This document shows positions 12,476 to 24,079 of a stretch of DNA of 64,000 bases, piece after piece. This DNA comes from Geosiphon pyriformis (taxonomy: Eukaryota > Glomeromycota > Glomeromycetes > Archaeosporales > Geosiphonaceae). Positions within the stretch are counted from its first letter, which is position 1, and every line of letters begins with the position of its first letter. A program made the translations under genes and the position numbers. Under the pieces are notes generated by a model. That model did no database searches. It was not told the DNA's origin and was given only the letters and a program-made list of their open reading frames with translations. The DNA lies in the NCBI GenBank assembly GCA_016748015.1, contig JAAOMT010000082.1, positions 322,812-386,811 of the forward strand. Reading direction: 5' to 3'.

Positions 12476-15400
12476 TTTATAAAATATTTAATTCAATTTT
12501 TTTACTAATCTATTAATTTGTAAATAATATAATAATAATAATAATATTTTTTTATTTTAAATTTTTGGCTTAACATTATTTACAAAATATTTATATTAAT
12601 TTAATATTAGTTTTTTTAACATTTATATTAATAAATTAAAACTTAATATATAAATTTTGTTATTAATTTTGTATTAACTTTTTTTATAATTTTGGTTTTT
12701 AGTTATTTAATAAAATAATTATTTATTATTTGTTTTTGGTAATAATAAACAAAAATTGTTTTTTATTATTATTATTTTAAGTAAATAGTTTTATTTTTGT
12801 TAATTTTAAATAAAATAATTTTTAAATAATTTTTAAATTTTGCTTTGTTCTTATTAAAATAATTTTTTTTTAATTTAAAGTATTGTTAAATAATAGCAAC
12901 AAAATCAAACAAAGTAAATATTTGATTACATAAACTCAAAATAATTAGTGTAACTGAAAAATAACATTTTAATAGTTTTGTTTGATTTAAATTTCAATTG
13001 CATTTATCTTTATATAAAACTAATTTATATTAAATTCACTATAAAACCAAAGAATTACAGTATTATTAAAAGTATTTCACAAAAAAGCAAAAAAAATTGC
13101 TTTATATATTTTCAAAATTAATAATACCCAAACTTTTTAGAAATATCTAGATAAAACATAACTTTATTATCTACAAACTTACAATCAAATTTAGATAATA
13201 GCATATTTAATAATATTTTACTAAAACAACCAAAATATAGTGAATATGTATTTTATAAATTGTTTTTTATAAAAAGTAATAAAAAAAAGTTGACAAATTA
13301 AGTATTTTAATTATCGTAAATGTGTTACTTAAAATAACAACAAATAATATTTCTCATGCTATATGATTACAGAAACAATAATCTGAAAACCAAATTTAAT
13401 ATATGCAATTATTTTACAATGTAATATATCTTATAATACAAAAAAATACAACAAAATATAATTGTGCATACTATATGTTCTATTTTTTTTTCTCATAATT
13501 TAACAAACATAAAACCAACTAGAGAATATACTTTTTAATATATGAATGACCACTTTGATGCCTCTTACAATAAAATTAAAAAAAATACAATAAGCTGCAA
13601 CAAGGTAAACAAGCAATAAATACATATTTATTAAGAAAATAGTTTAAAAATTATTAATGTTATTGCAAAAAAAGCAGTTAAATATCATTAATTGAACAGA
13701 GCTAAAACATAGCAGAACTAAGTTATAACTTTGTTTTAAAAAAGACAAGAAACAGTATGAGTTAATAAAGAAACAATATAAGAAAAATAGTTTGAATATA
13801 TTGTAATATATATTAAAAAAAATAGTAAAACTGGTTAAATTAAAAGAAACAGAGGCCTTTTTTTGAATAAAATCTTGAAATACTATTTGCAATACTGGCT
13901 AAATTGGGCTTATTCATTTGTTTTTTATTTTGATGCTAATTTTACAGAAGAATCTTTAGCATCCAATCTGCAAAATAGTATCAATATACAGAAATTTAAC
14001 CTAAATTATAAATATTTTGAAAATTACATTTAGAAATACATTGATGAAATCTTGAAAAGACTACAATGATGTTTTTTTTACTATTTAAAACAATACACTA
14101 TAAGCTGGGCATTACAGTAGTTTTATGTTTCTTATATATTACTAATACAGACCAGCAGAACAGAAAAGTTCAGATTATTGCAAAAATTGGTAGTTAAAAA
14201 AAATGTTTTAATCATTTATATTTGTTTACATAGTTCTAAATCGAAAGGCTATTCAAATTATTCAGATATTGCCAATAAACTTACTAAAAAAGCATATTTA
14301 GAAGCTCATTATTTTTTCTTTTTAGTGGCTTTGTTTTGTAAGTGTTTAAAATTTGTGAACACACAATTTTAACTTTATAAAAAAATATTGAAAAAGACAT
14401 GTAATTATATATTTAATATTCTCATTAGTAATATTTGTAATGATATGTTTAATTTGCAAAAAAGTTTTTGAAACAATATAAAATATGAGATAAAATCAAG
14501 ATTTAGTAATACCAAAAAACCTCAGATCAAAAATATTCGAAAAAAGATAATAGAACAATATAAAAAACTTGAAATTATGTTGAAAAAGCTAAACAAACAT
14601 TTATTAAAAATGTTGTTGGCTTTTAATGAAACCAAAATGCTTACTAAAAATAATAATTTTTGTAATCTGTGAAGAGTACTACAGACTGTTTTAAACTTGG
14701 ATGATAATTGTTTTATGGTGTTTTTCACAAATATTTTATTAAAAGTTTCAAATTTTTCTTATGCAAATTTTCACAATTTGTTCACCAAAATCAGCTCTAA
14801 AAAACAAAAACTGTATAAATCATTTTATTTACTTAATGTATTAAACTGCCATATGTAAAAATTATTAGTTGTTACAATTTTAACAGCAATGAATCAAATT
14901 TACGATATAGGCTGTTTTTTCTGAACAGATATTATTAATCAAGCTATTATTGTATTTATTACAAAAAAAATTTTTTATAATAGCAAAAAAGCCACAACAA
15001 TACATGAAATTTAAAGTATTTTAATTATTAAAAAAGTAACAAAAGCACTAACAATTTTTAAATCACAGCTTTATTTGGAAATTTTGAGTCTTTTATAACA
15101 AGTATTTGAATTAGTCAGTAGCCATATAAGAATTTTGCATCATGTTAATAAGACATAAGAATTTTTTGTTACTATATATCTAAGTAAACCAGTATTAATT
15201 GAGACTATAAGCTATATAATAAACTAATTTGGAATTCTTATACAAGTTTTGGGCCACTTAGTTAACTTAATTAGAAATTATATTGTTGTCAATACAAGTA
15301 ATTAGAGTGAACTTTTTGATAAGATCTTGTGTTTTTTGGTAATTAACAAAGCAATTTAATCAAAACTCAAAGTTTGGAATATGTATTTACAGACCATTAT

Positions 15401-18049
15401 CATACAAAAATTTTTCGATGCACTTGTTGGTTAGAACTCTTAGAAAAAGCTTAATTCGATTTTTACTATTCAAGCCAACAGTATAATACTTTGTAATAGT
15501 AAAATTAAGTTTAATTATTTTTCATATATTAAGTTTATTTTTATAAGACTAGATTTTATCAAATTTTTTTTCATAGTATAGCAGTTTTATGTAAGCAAAA
15601 TCAAAAAAAGTAAATATTATCATTTTAGTTGTCATGGTTTAAGATAATGAAACTCTAATTATAAAAGAGAATATAATATTTATTGGTATTCAAGTTAGAA
15701 ATCATAAAGCTAATAGTTTAACTGGTAATAAAAAGCAGCAAAAAGGGAGCAAACAATCATTTAAACAACAAAAAATAAATAATATATTCAAACAAACAGC
15801 TTGTTATATTGACATTAATAATTATAAACTCTTCTTTTTATCTTACCTTAAGATTTACATAAGTCTTAATATAATATTTGAAAATATTGAATTCAATAAT
15901 ATTTTAAATATTGAACTAAAAACATTAACAAAAGCCAAGAACAGAATAGAACATTTAAGCATTTATGAACTCTTAATAAATATGTATATATGTTTTAATA
16001 GTACATATAATAATATAATAAAATTACTATTGCACAAATTATTAATATCTTATTTTGCTTTATTGAAAAAAAAAATGGCATTTTATAAGATAAACATAAT
16101 ACAAGTAATAAATAAATTCAATAATACAAAGAGATTGTAAAAAATATAAAGCCTTTATAATATAATTAAAATATATTAGTGTATTGTTTGTTTTTTTGTT
16201 AGATTTACTAATCTTCTGTTATGTTAAAAAGATGAGAAAAAAAAACACAAAAAACATAAATAGTATAATAAAAATAGAACAATAATTATTATTGAATTGT
16301 ACAATAATAAAATCAATAAAGCTTATTTAATTTGTCAAATATAATATAAAAAAATTACAAAATAAAAATTAATATATAAAATTATCTGTATATGAATAAT
16401 AATAATTACAATAGTTTTACTAAATATAAAAAAGCAATTCATTTTTTAGAAATAAATTGTAATTGTAATTGTTCAAAAAAAATTCCAAGAAAAAAGTTTG
16501 CTAAATTACATAAGACATTTTAGGTTTTTTTTAAATCTAAACAAAATATATTTTTAATTATTTAGCTAAAAATAATGAATAATAGAAAAATAACTATTAG
16601 TTAATATCTTAAAAATTAATTATATTTATTTGAAAAATATGAAAATTGCTTAATAACAAATATAATACTATGTATTTATAATAATATAAAACAAATATTA
16701 TAATAAAAGACAAATAATTATTATTATTATAATGAAAAATTTTTTTAAAAATTATATTAAAATTTATGGATTATCAAGTTTTAATAAAAATCTATTAAAA
16801 TAATATAAAATTTTAAATATATATAGTTTAATATTAAATAAATAAATTTATTTAAAACAGTTTTAATAAATAATAAATAGATTTATTTTTAATTATTTTT
16901 TAAAAATGAAAAAAATTACTTATAAAATATATTACAAATTTTTTTTTCAAAAAGTTATAAATAAAAAAGTTATTATATTATTTTTATTAATTGTATAATT
17001 AATAATTATTAAACTTTAATAAAAATTTAATTGTATATTATTAAGAAGCTAATAAATAAGTTTACTTAATAAAATTTTCCAGAAATTCAGACTTTTAAAA
17101 ATTGGCAAATTTAAAGCTTTAAAAAATAAAAATAAAGATTTTGTTATTTTTTATGTTTTTATGTTTTTATAAATATAAAAAACAAAAATATCTTTATAAT
17201 TATATTTGGAAATATTTTTAAAAATTAAAAATTAAAAAAAACATTATTAAAAATTGCAAAAAAATATTCTGTTTTTAATTTATTTATTAATAATAATTAT
17301 ATTTTATTATTTCTACTGTTACCTATAAAGTAATATAAAAAAACCGTTAATAATTAAATATAGCATAAATTAGCCAATTATATATTAGAAATTATTAAAT
17401 AATATAATAACAAAGATTTTAAAAATACTAATAAAAATGCCAAAAATTTTAGAAATAGTTCAGAAAAAGTATAAAATTATTAGAAATTCCAAAAATTTTG
17501 TATTATAAAATTTATATGTATATAATAATAACATTAAAAGTAAAAAATAATAATCAGTTTACTAGATTTTTACCAAGTAATTTCAACAATTAAAAATTCA
17601 ATACTTAAAGTAAATGCTTTTTTAATAAATTTATAATTAAATTATTTATTATTTAAATTACATAAATCCATATTTATTTTACTAAAATTTACATATTTTT
17701 AATTAATAATATTAATATCTATTTGACACTATTAACAATATTAAAACAATAATTTTTTGATTATAATTACTGACAAAATATTAATTTTTTATTTATTATT
17801 TTATTTATCTTCTTATATATTTTATTTTGTTGTATTAATTAATTAAAAACGTTAAAATCATAATATTAGAACTTATTTGATAAAAAACACAAAAATAAAT
17901 ATAAAATTGATTTATTGGATTACTTATTAAAAAAGTAAAAAATATCAGAATAAATCAATTATCATGTTAAAAAAGTTAGATATCAAGTATTGTTACCTGA
18001 ATAAAAAAACTAATCAGAAACTGTGGAAAAACAGGGATGGTCTTGTTCA
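12476..18049. other. Long AT-rich tract, probably decayed transposon DNA
   Basis: More than 5 kb with very low G+C, no ORF over about 80 codons and no domain signal. Similar texture at 41.5-50 kb and 54-57 kb can be aligned in part to a recognisable retroelement, so decayed transposons are the likely content here too. I could not align this tract itself by eye. Confidence 0.45.
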
Positions 18050-18051
18050 AA

Positions 18052-18055
18052 AACA

Positions 18056-18088
<33 letters not shown>
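18052..18088. repeat. (ATT)n microsatellite
   Basis: About 11 tandem ATT units followed by non-repetitive sequence. Confidence 0.85.
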
Positions 18089-18090
<2 letters not shown>

Positions 18091-18289
18091 GCTGAATTGG
18101 TTTTGTTTAATTTTAGAAAATATCTGGCTTAAATTTTTTTCAATCGTTGTATTAATAATTTCCAATTTTTCCGGTCAATCAAGAATTTCAATTGGCAAGA
18201 TTATTTTCTAAATTGAAGTTTTTTTTGGAAAGCTAATATTACAGATCGTTGTATGCCCACATATTTTTTCCTCGTCATTTTAGTATTTT

Positions 18290-18580
18290 TGATTACTCAA
18301 AAAAAAAAGCGTCTACACACTAGGTCACATAACCTTTCCTTTTTATAACTTCTTGACACGTTTTTGGCATCGAGTCTCAAAAGATTGCATTTGTAAATTG
18401 GTGCGTTATCTCACTTGAAATATTGCTTTTTCAAGGGTCATAATCATTGGATAAACTATATCTAATAAAAAGGGGTCCATATGCTTCATCAGTCATACGT
18501 GAAGGGTAAATCCCCATGACCAGCTGTAAAGCTCCCTTTTATGCCGAAGTTTTGCATATGAATCAGTGTTTACAGAGGGA
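18290..18580 (-). pseudogene. Tc1/mariner-like transposase C-terminal relic
   Basis: Reading the minus strand, the order matches the end of a Tc1/mariner transposase (DD34E/D superfamily). A poorly kept block (EAYGPLFIRY) is followed by DNAPIYKCN, which carries the second catalytic Asp in the usual DNAPIH context. After a frame change comes DSMPKTCQEVIKRKGYVT, typical of the domain's last helix. A stop sits just before DNAPIYK. The N-terminal helix-turn-helix part, the first Asp and the terminal inverted repeats were not found. It is a dead fragment. Confidence 0.65.
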
Positions 18581-19083
18581 TTTATCAAATTTTAAATAAA
18601 ATTGCATACAATTAATAAATTTTCTTTTTTGCCGAGTATATATATTTCATAAATGTTATAAGGCGTTGTTTAAATGATAAAATGTTCTATTTCTTTGTCA
18701 AATAGTCAAAACATATAAAATTAAGTGGTTAATCTAAAACTAAATTTTCATTGAAAATAGTAAACCGAATAAATTACTTTGAATATTCTTATACATCATA
18801 TTGTTATGATTAATTGACGAAACTGAATAAATTATCAATAAGTATCAGAAACTCTAGGAAACACGAATAAATTACTCGAATAAACTGTCAAAACCTATTG
18901 AATTATAAAACAGGTTTCTTTTTGAATACAGTTAATAATTTATGATTAAAATACCTTTCATAGGCTTATATATTTCTCACAAGAAATAAAAAGAAATAAA
19001 ATATAACCAATTATTTTCAGCAAGCTAATGTGCAATGAGTTTATATCAACAGGAGAAGTGAGTTCAACAATTAATATTTTACT

Positions 19084-19084
19084 A

Positions 19085-19183
<99 letters not shown>
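19084..19183. repeat. (AAT)n microsatellite, about 33 units
   Basis: Uninterrupted AAT units over roughly 100 bp. In one frame it reads as poly-Asn inside a short ORF (19028-19234), which I regard as an artefact of the repeat. Confidence 0.95.
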
Positions 19184-19339
19184 TGCTATCCGCAGTTAGA
19201 TAGCCTGACTCACTTTCATATATCTGATTGCTGATTAAAGAAATTCTTTGGTTTCATTCCTCTAGTTCCGAGAGTTTTTCTTATTCCGTAAATATATAAA
19301 TTTTATATATTCATAATCTTTCTATCATTATTATGGATC

Positions 19340-19500
19340 CAAAAAATTCATTAATTTACATGACAACACTTGGTATTAAAATCAAAGAAGGTTAAATAGC
19401 GTTCACAATCGAAAATGTGAAACGTGATGCAGCTGGAAGTTTTCTTCCAATTGATCTAAAAAATTCGTTTAAGAGGATTTCCTTCAGACTTTCAATCCAT
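19340..19500 (+). pseudogene. Possible decayed coding fragment, unassigned
   Basis: From ATG at about 19340 the frame stays open for 21 codons, meets one TAA and remains open beyond it with non-repetitive composition (for example IENVKRDAAGSF). The mixed codon use differs from the flanks. I do not recognise a family, and chance cannot be excluded. Confidence 0.25.
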
Positions 19501-20945
19501 AAAATACTCCTTTCATTCCGAGATATCAAGAAATCAAATACTTTTAACCTATAATTAAAATATCAATGACCTTGAAAATAAATATTTTAAAATTTAATTT
19601 TTATTACACAAAAGAAATTCTTAAAACTTTAATTCTTTTATCGTAAAATCAAAGATAAAAAATAAAATAAATAGTTTTCAAATATTTTCCCAATTTTTAA
19701 AATAAATAAATAGTACAACAATTAAAATAAAAAATTGAATTTCAATGAATCAATAAATATATAAATAAAAAGCACGTAGATCAAAATTATGAAATATTTC
19801 AGCCATATCAATTATTCTCAATCTTTTATTACTCGCAGTTTAATAAAATTAAAGTTAGAGCTATCCAATAAGCCATTTTTAACAACTAATTAAAGTTTTC
19901 CCTTTTTAATACCATATTAAGGAAAAACGGGATATTCCGAATTAGAATCATAAAATATTGTGCCAGTCTCAGTCGAGATTTTCATTTAAAAATGTTAAAC
20001 TCTATTTTTTTTTTTTGAATTTGAAATTTATTGAATACTGGGAACTTGTGAAATTAATAAAGAAGTAAAAATTTTGAAAATATGTGGACTTAAAATTCTT
20101 TTCATATATATAAATAAATAATTTATTATCAATTAAGTCTAGATTCTTTTCATATATATAAATTATAATTGACTTCTGGACGATTTTCAAAAATAAATAA
20201 ATTTTTCTATTCAGTATAAATCTTTTGATAAATCTTTTGATGCATTTTCTCGGGAGTGTATGAAAAAGTTTTTGAAATTTCCTTTGATAGTACAATTTCG
20301 TAATTTTTGCCAAGGTTCATTGTTGAAATAGGGTAACCATAAAAAGTTGCACTGAAATATAAAGTTTTGCTTTTTTTTCAGCTTTCCCTGAGTACACAGG
20401 TCATTTTGTCATCATGAAGAAATTTTTAAGGATTAAAATAAATTGTAAATATCTATGTTGGTAATTCCTGCACATGATGCGGGTTATCTTTTATATTCCA
20501 ATTTTCCCAATTCTTTCTAAAATGCAGGAGTCGGCATCCCGCATCCCGCATTCTGCATCCTTCATCTGCATTTGCATTTTTTATTTTTTATAAATTCCTA
20601 TATTGGTATTTGAATAAGATCCCGTGTGGCAAAGTTTTCCAATAATAGGTATAAACTAGCATTTTTAAAATAAGAAAATCTCAACTCAAATAACTGGGTT
20701 TTCTATTCAGTTTTAGATACTTTTAATGTACCACTTTTTAAAACCTATTTTTTTTTTACCATTTTTCCACTTTTCTGTATATCGATCTCCTTGAGACTTA
20801 CCGTCAAATATTGACGATCATTTATATTATGACGCCCTTTCAAAATAAGTGGGAAAGAATTAAAAAAAGAAAAATATATATATTTATATATATATACCCG
20901 AAATATTCAGATAAAAATTTTAAGGAAAAATAGGATAAAAGCACT
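19501..20945. other. Intergenic region upstream of the ABC transporter gene
   Basis: AT-rich with a minisatellite at 20534-20577 and an alternating AT tract (about 20874-20898) some 50 bp before the ATG, which could act in the promoter. No gene was recognised. Confidence 0.5.
20534..20577. repeat. GCATCCC-type degenerate minisatellite
   Basis: Six tandem units built on GCATCC/GCATTC (GCATCCC twice, then decaying to GCATTCT, GCATCCTTCATCT, GCATTT, GCATTT). The strand is C-rich in one direction and G-rich (GGGATGC) in the other. Function unknown. Confidence 0.7.
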
Positions 20946-23900
20946 ATGGACTATCTACATACACGAAATCAATTTGAGTTGAGCTCGACAAGAGCTCCCT
21001 CGAGTCAGTCACCTCAAAATTACGTTAAGCCACAATCATCCACCCATTCAATCAAATTATTTTTCGTGCAGTTATCCGCTATGCTTAAAAGAAATCTTAT
21101 TTTCCAGGTTAGTGATTCTAAAAGTTATTGTTATACTTTTAAACATTTCTATAAAATTTTATATCATAGATTCGATACAAAAGGTCGACAATTTTACAAG
21201 TTCTTATCGGTCCTCTTTTGATATTATCCGTTTTATTCATTCTACAAAAAGCTGATATGACTCAAGATGTACCTAACCTACATCCAAAATCCTATCCGTT
21301 ACTAGGGTTATTACCTTGCCAGGTTTGAAAAAATTATATTTAAACAATTTATAATGTTAAAAGTATTTTCAATACATCTTTTTAATTTTTTCTCACTTTA
21401 TAAGGGTTATAAAGATGATAATCGTTGTATTAATATTTTATATACACCCGAGACTGAGGAGAATAAAAAAATTATGCAAATTTTTTCCGCTAATAATGAA
21501 AAACGAACGAATAAATCTATTCCTTTGGAAGATATTGAAATTGGTAATTCAAGATACCTTAAATAATTTCAAAATATTTTTAAGAGTTGTCCCTAAAACT
21601 AATTTCATCTTTTTGCCACCCCCCAAGATATAAACTTTAAACCTGATAAAAATTTAGGCATCATCGCCGTACCGGATGCTTCCTTTATTTATGACTACAC
21701 ACTCTATAATCCAAATATTACCTTGTTTGGAATCGAGTTCACTACCGATCCCGGGCCACCAATCAATTATCGTTATCAAGTTTGGTTGAATAGTAGCTTA
21801 AGCAATAATGCTTCGAATGTATTTAGTGAACAATTATTATCTTTGCAACGGGGTATTGATGAAGCCATTGGTAAGACCGAATCAATAAATTTTGCTCATT
21901 AATCTCAATTTGTTCATTCATTTATTCATTCATTCATTCATTCATTCTTTAATTTAGTTACCGTGGCCACTAATTCGATACCCGGAAATTTTGATTCCCC
22001 TGCAATAAATGTGAGAATGAAGCAATGGCCTACGGTTCCACTAGGAAAGAAAAGTGATATGATGGTCACTCGGCATGGATCTTTGTTTTTCTTTAGTGTT
22101 CAAATGATCATTTTCATCGCTGTTTTGAACACAATCGTCATGGAAAAGGAAAAAAAATTAATCGCTAGTCTGGTGATTATGGGTCTCAAGAAAGAAGTCT
22201 ATTGGCTTGCTTATTTCATTTCAACAGCTTGGCTTATTATTATTTGTTCCTTAAACACTTGCGCATTCGGTTTAGCCTTTGATTTCTACGTATTTAAAGA
22301 TACCAATTTCTTGATTTTGCTAATAACATTTATCTTATTCGGTCTCGCTATGGTTGCACTTGCTTTCTTTATTACCACTTTCTGTCGCTCGGCTGATGCT
22401 GCTGTCCTCGTTGGTATATTATGTTTAATAATTGGGCTTCTGTTCCAGACCTTTGTATTTTCATTATCGTATATCGGCTACATTTGGTGGGATATATATA
22501 CAGGCAAAGTTGGTTGGATTCTTTTGATGTTCTTCCCATTCTTCAACTTTGGTAAAATTTATCTGGATATGTCACAATTAACCGCCCGGAATTTCGACTT
22601 TCTAACCAACAAAATTGTTTATGGACCCGGATTTCATTGGAATGATCTTTACCGCCCTCTTCCTTCCCATTATCTACCATATTATACTTATGCTGGTCGT
22701 AGACCTCACGTGCCAAACCCTATTCAAAGTTGGTACTTTTTACTGATGAATATTGGCTTCTATTTGCTTCTCACTTGGTACTTTGACAAAATTATTCCGG
22801 ATGAATTTGGCACATGTTATTCGACTTGGTTCTTTTTATCACCGAAATTTTGGGGATTAAAATTCTCAAAAGAGTATACATTGGAATCTTGGTTAACTAG
22901 ATATCAAAAAGCTAGCGTTGAGACTCATCTCGATGAAGATGTTGATATTGGAAAGGAACGATCGTTAACTTTTGATCCGAATCATGATGTTGTTCTTCGA
23001 ATTGGGAATTTGAGAAAAATTTTCAGAAAATCTTTATTATCTCATAGCAAACTAGATAAAGTGGCGGTGAATGATTTATGTTTAACCTTGAAAGAAAGTA
23101 AATGTTTAGCATTACTTGGGCAAAATGGTGCCGGAAAAACTACAACAATAAACATTTTATCAGGTCTACTACCGGCAACATCTGGTGATGCGTTCTTATA
23201 TGGTTTAAGTGTAAAAGAAGATATGAACGAGATTCGAAATATGATGGGTGTTTGTCCACAACACGATCTTCTCTTCGACGTTCTTACGGCTCGTGAGCAT
23301 ATTGAATTATACGCCAGGATAAAGATGGTTCCGGCTAAATATATCAAAAAATTAACCGAAGAACGATTAGCAGCAGTACGTCTTATTTCAGTCGCAGATA
23401 AACCCATTAGCACATATTCAGGTGGTATGAAGCGTCGACTGAGTATAATAATATCTACAATTGGTGATCCACAAATCATATTCATGGACGAACCTACTAC
23501 CGGTATGGATCCAGTGAATCGACGTCACGTCTGGAGATTTGTGGAGAAGTTCAAACGTGGGCGAGTGATCATACTGACTACTCATTCAATGGAGGAAGCG
23601 GATGTATTAGGTGATCGTATCGGTGTGATGGCACATGGACAATTACGCGCCTTGGGTACTTCTATTCATTTAAAGAATCGATTTAACATTGGATATCGCG
23701 TTTCTATTTTTACACATAATTCCCCACTTGTTAAAAATTTAATTAAAAATCGGATACCGAGTGCACTGTTAAAAGATGACTCATGGGGTGCCCTAATTTA
23801 TGAACTTCCGATAGCAGTGTTATCCTCCCTAATAGAATGGTTAGAGAATAACGAGGAGATAGATTCTAGTCAGCCGGATAAAAGTTTAATTATTAACTGG

Positions 23901-24079
23901 GGTGTAAGTCAGAAAGGTCTAGAAGAAGCATTTTTGAAGATGTAAGTATCAAAAATTTATATTATTATATTTTGATAAGCTAAAATTGAATTGATAAATA
24001 ATTAGCTAAACAAAATTTTTTATTTTCTAGTATTCGAGAAGCTAATCCGAACGGATACCAAGTTTCATATCTCAAATAA
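20946..24079 (+). CDS. ABCA-type ABC half transporter
   Basis: ATP-driven membrane transporter of the ABCA subfamily. Exons 20946-21107, 21170-21322, 21405-21543, 21658-21870, 21958-23941 and 24031-24079 join at GT-AG sites to give 900 codons including the stop (899 aa). Order: cytosolic N terminus; first membrane span at about residues 60-78 (VLIGPLLILSVLFI); an extracytosolic loop across exons 3-5; a cluster of membrane spans at about 260-520; then one nucleotide-binding domain. That domain has Walker A GQNGAGKTTT (about 610), signature YSGGMKRR (about 709, Tyr replacing the usual Leu), Walker B IIFMDEPTTG (about 728-737) and the switch His in TTHSMEEAD (about 765). Only one NBD is present, so it must dimerise. 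ABCA proteins commonly move lipids; the substrate here is unknown. No defects were seen. Confidence 0.92.
21912..21950. repeat. (CATT)n microsatellite in ABC gene intron 4
   Basis: About nine CATT/TATT units just before the 3' splice site of intron 4; the stretch also supplies the pyrimidine-rich tract. Confidence 0.8.

Noticed and set aside
19028-19234. Poly-Asn protein ORF
   Set aside because: An (AAT)n microsatellite with short random flanks; no start context, intron or domain support.
23042-23485. 147-codon antisense ORF within the ABC gene
   Set aside because: Lies opposite the nucleotide-binding domain, has no family features and is explained by codon structure of the sense gene.
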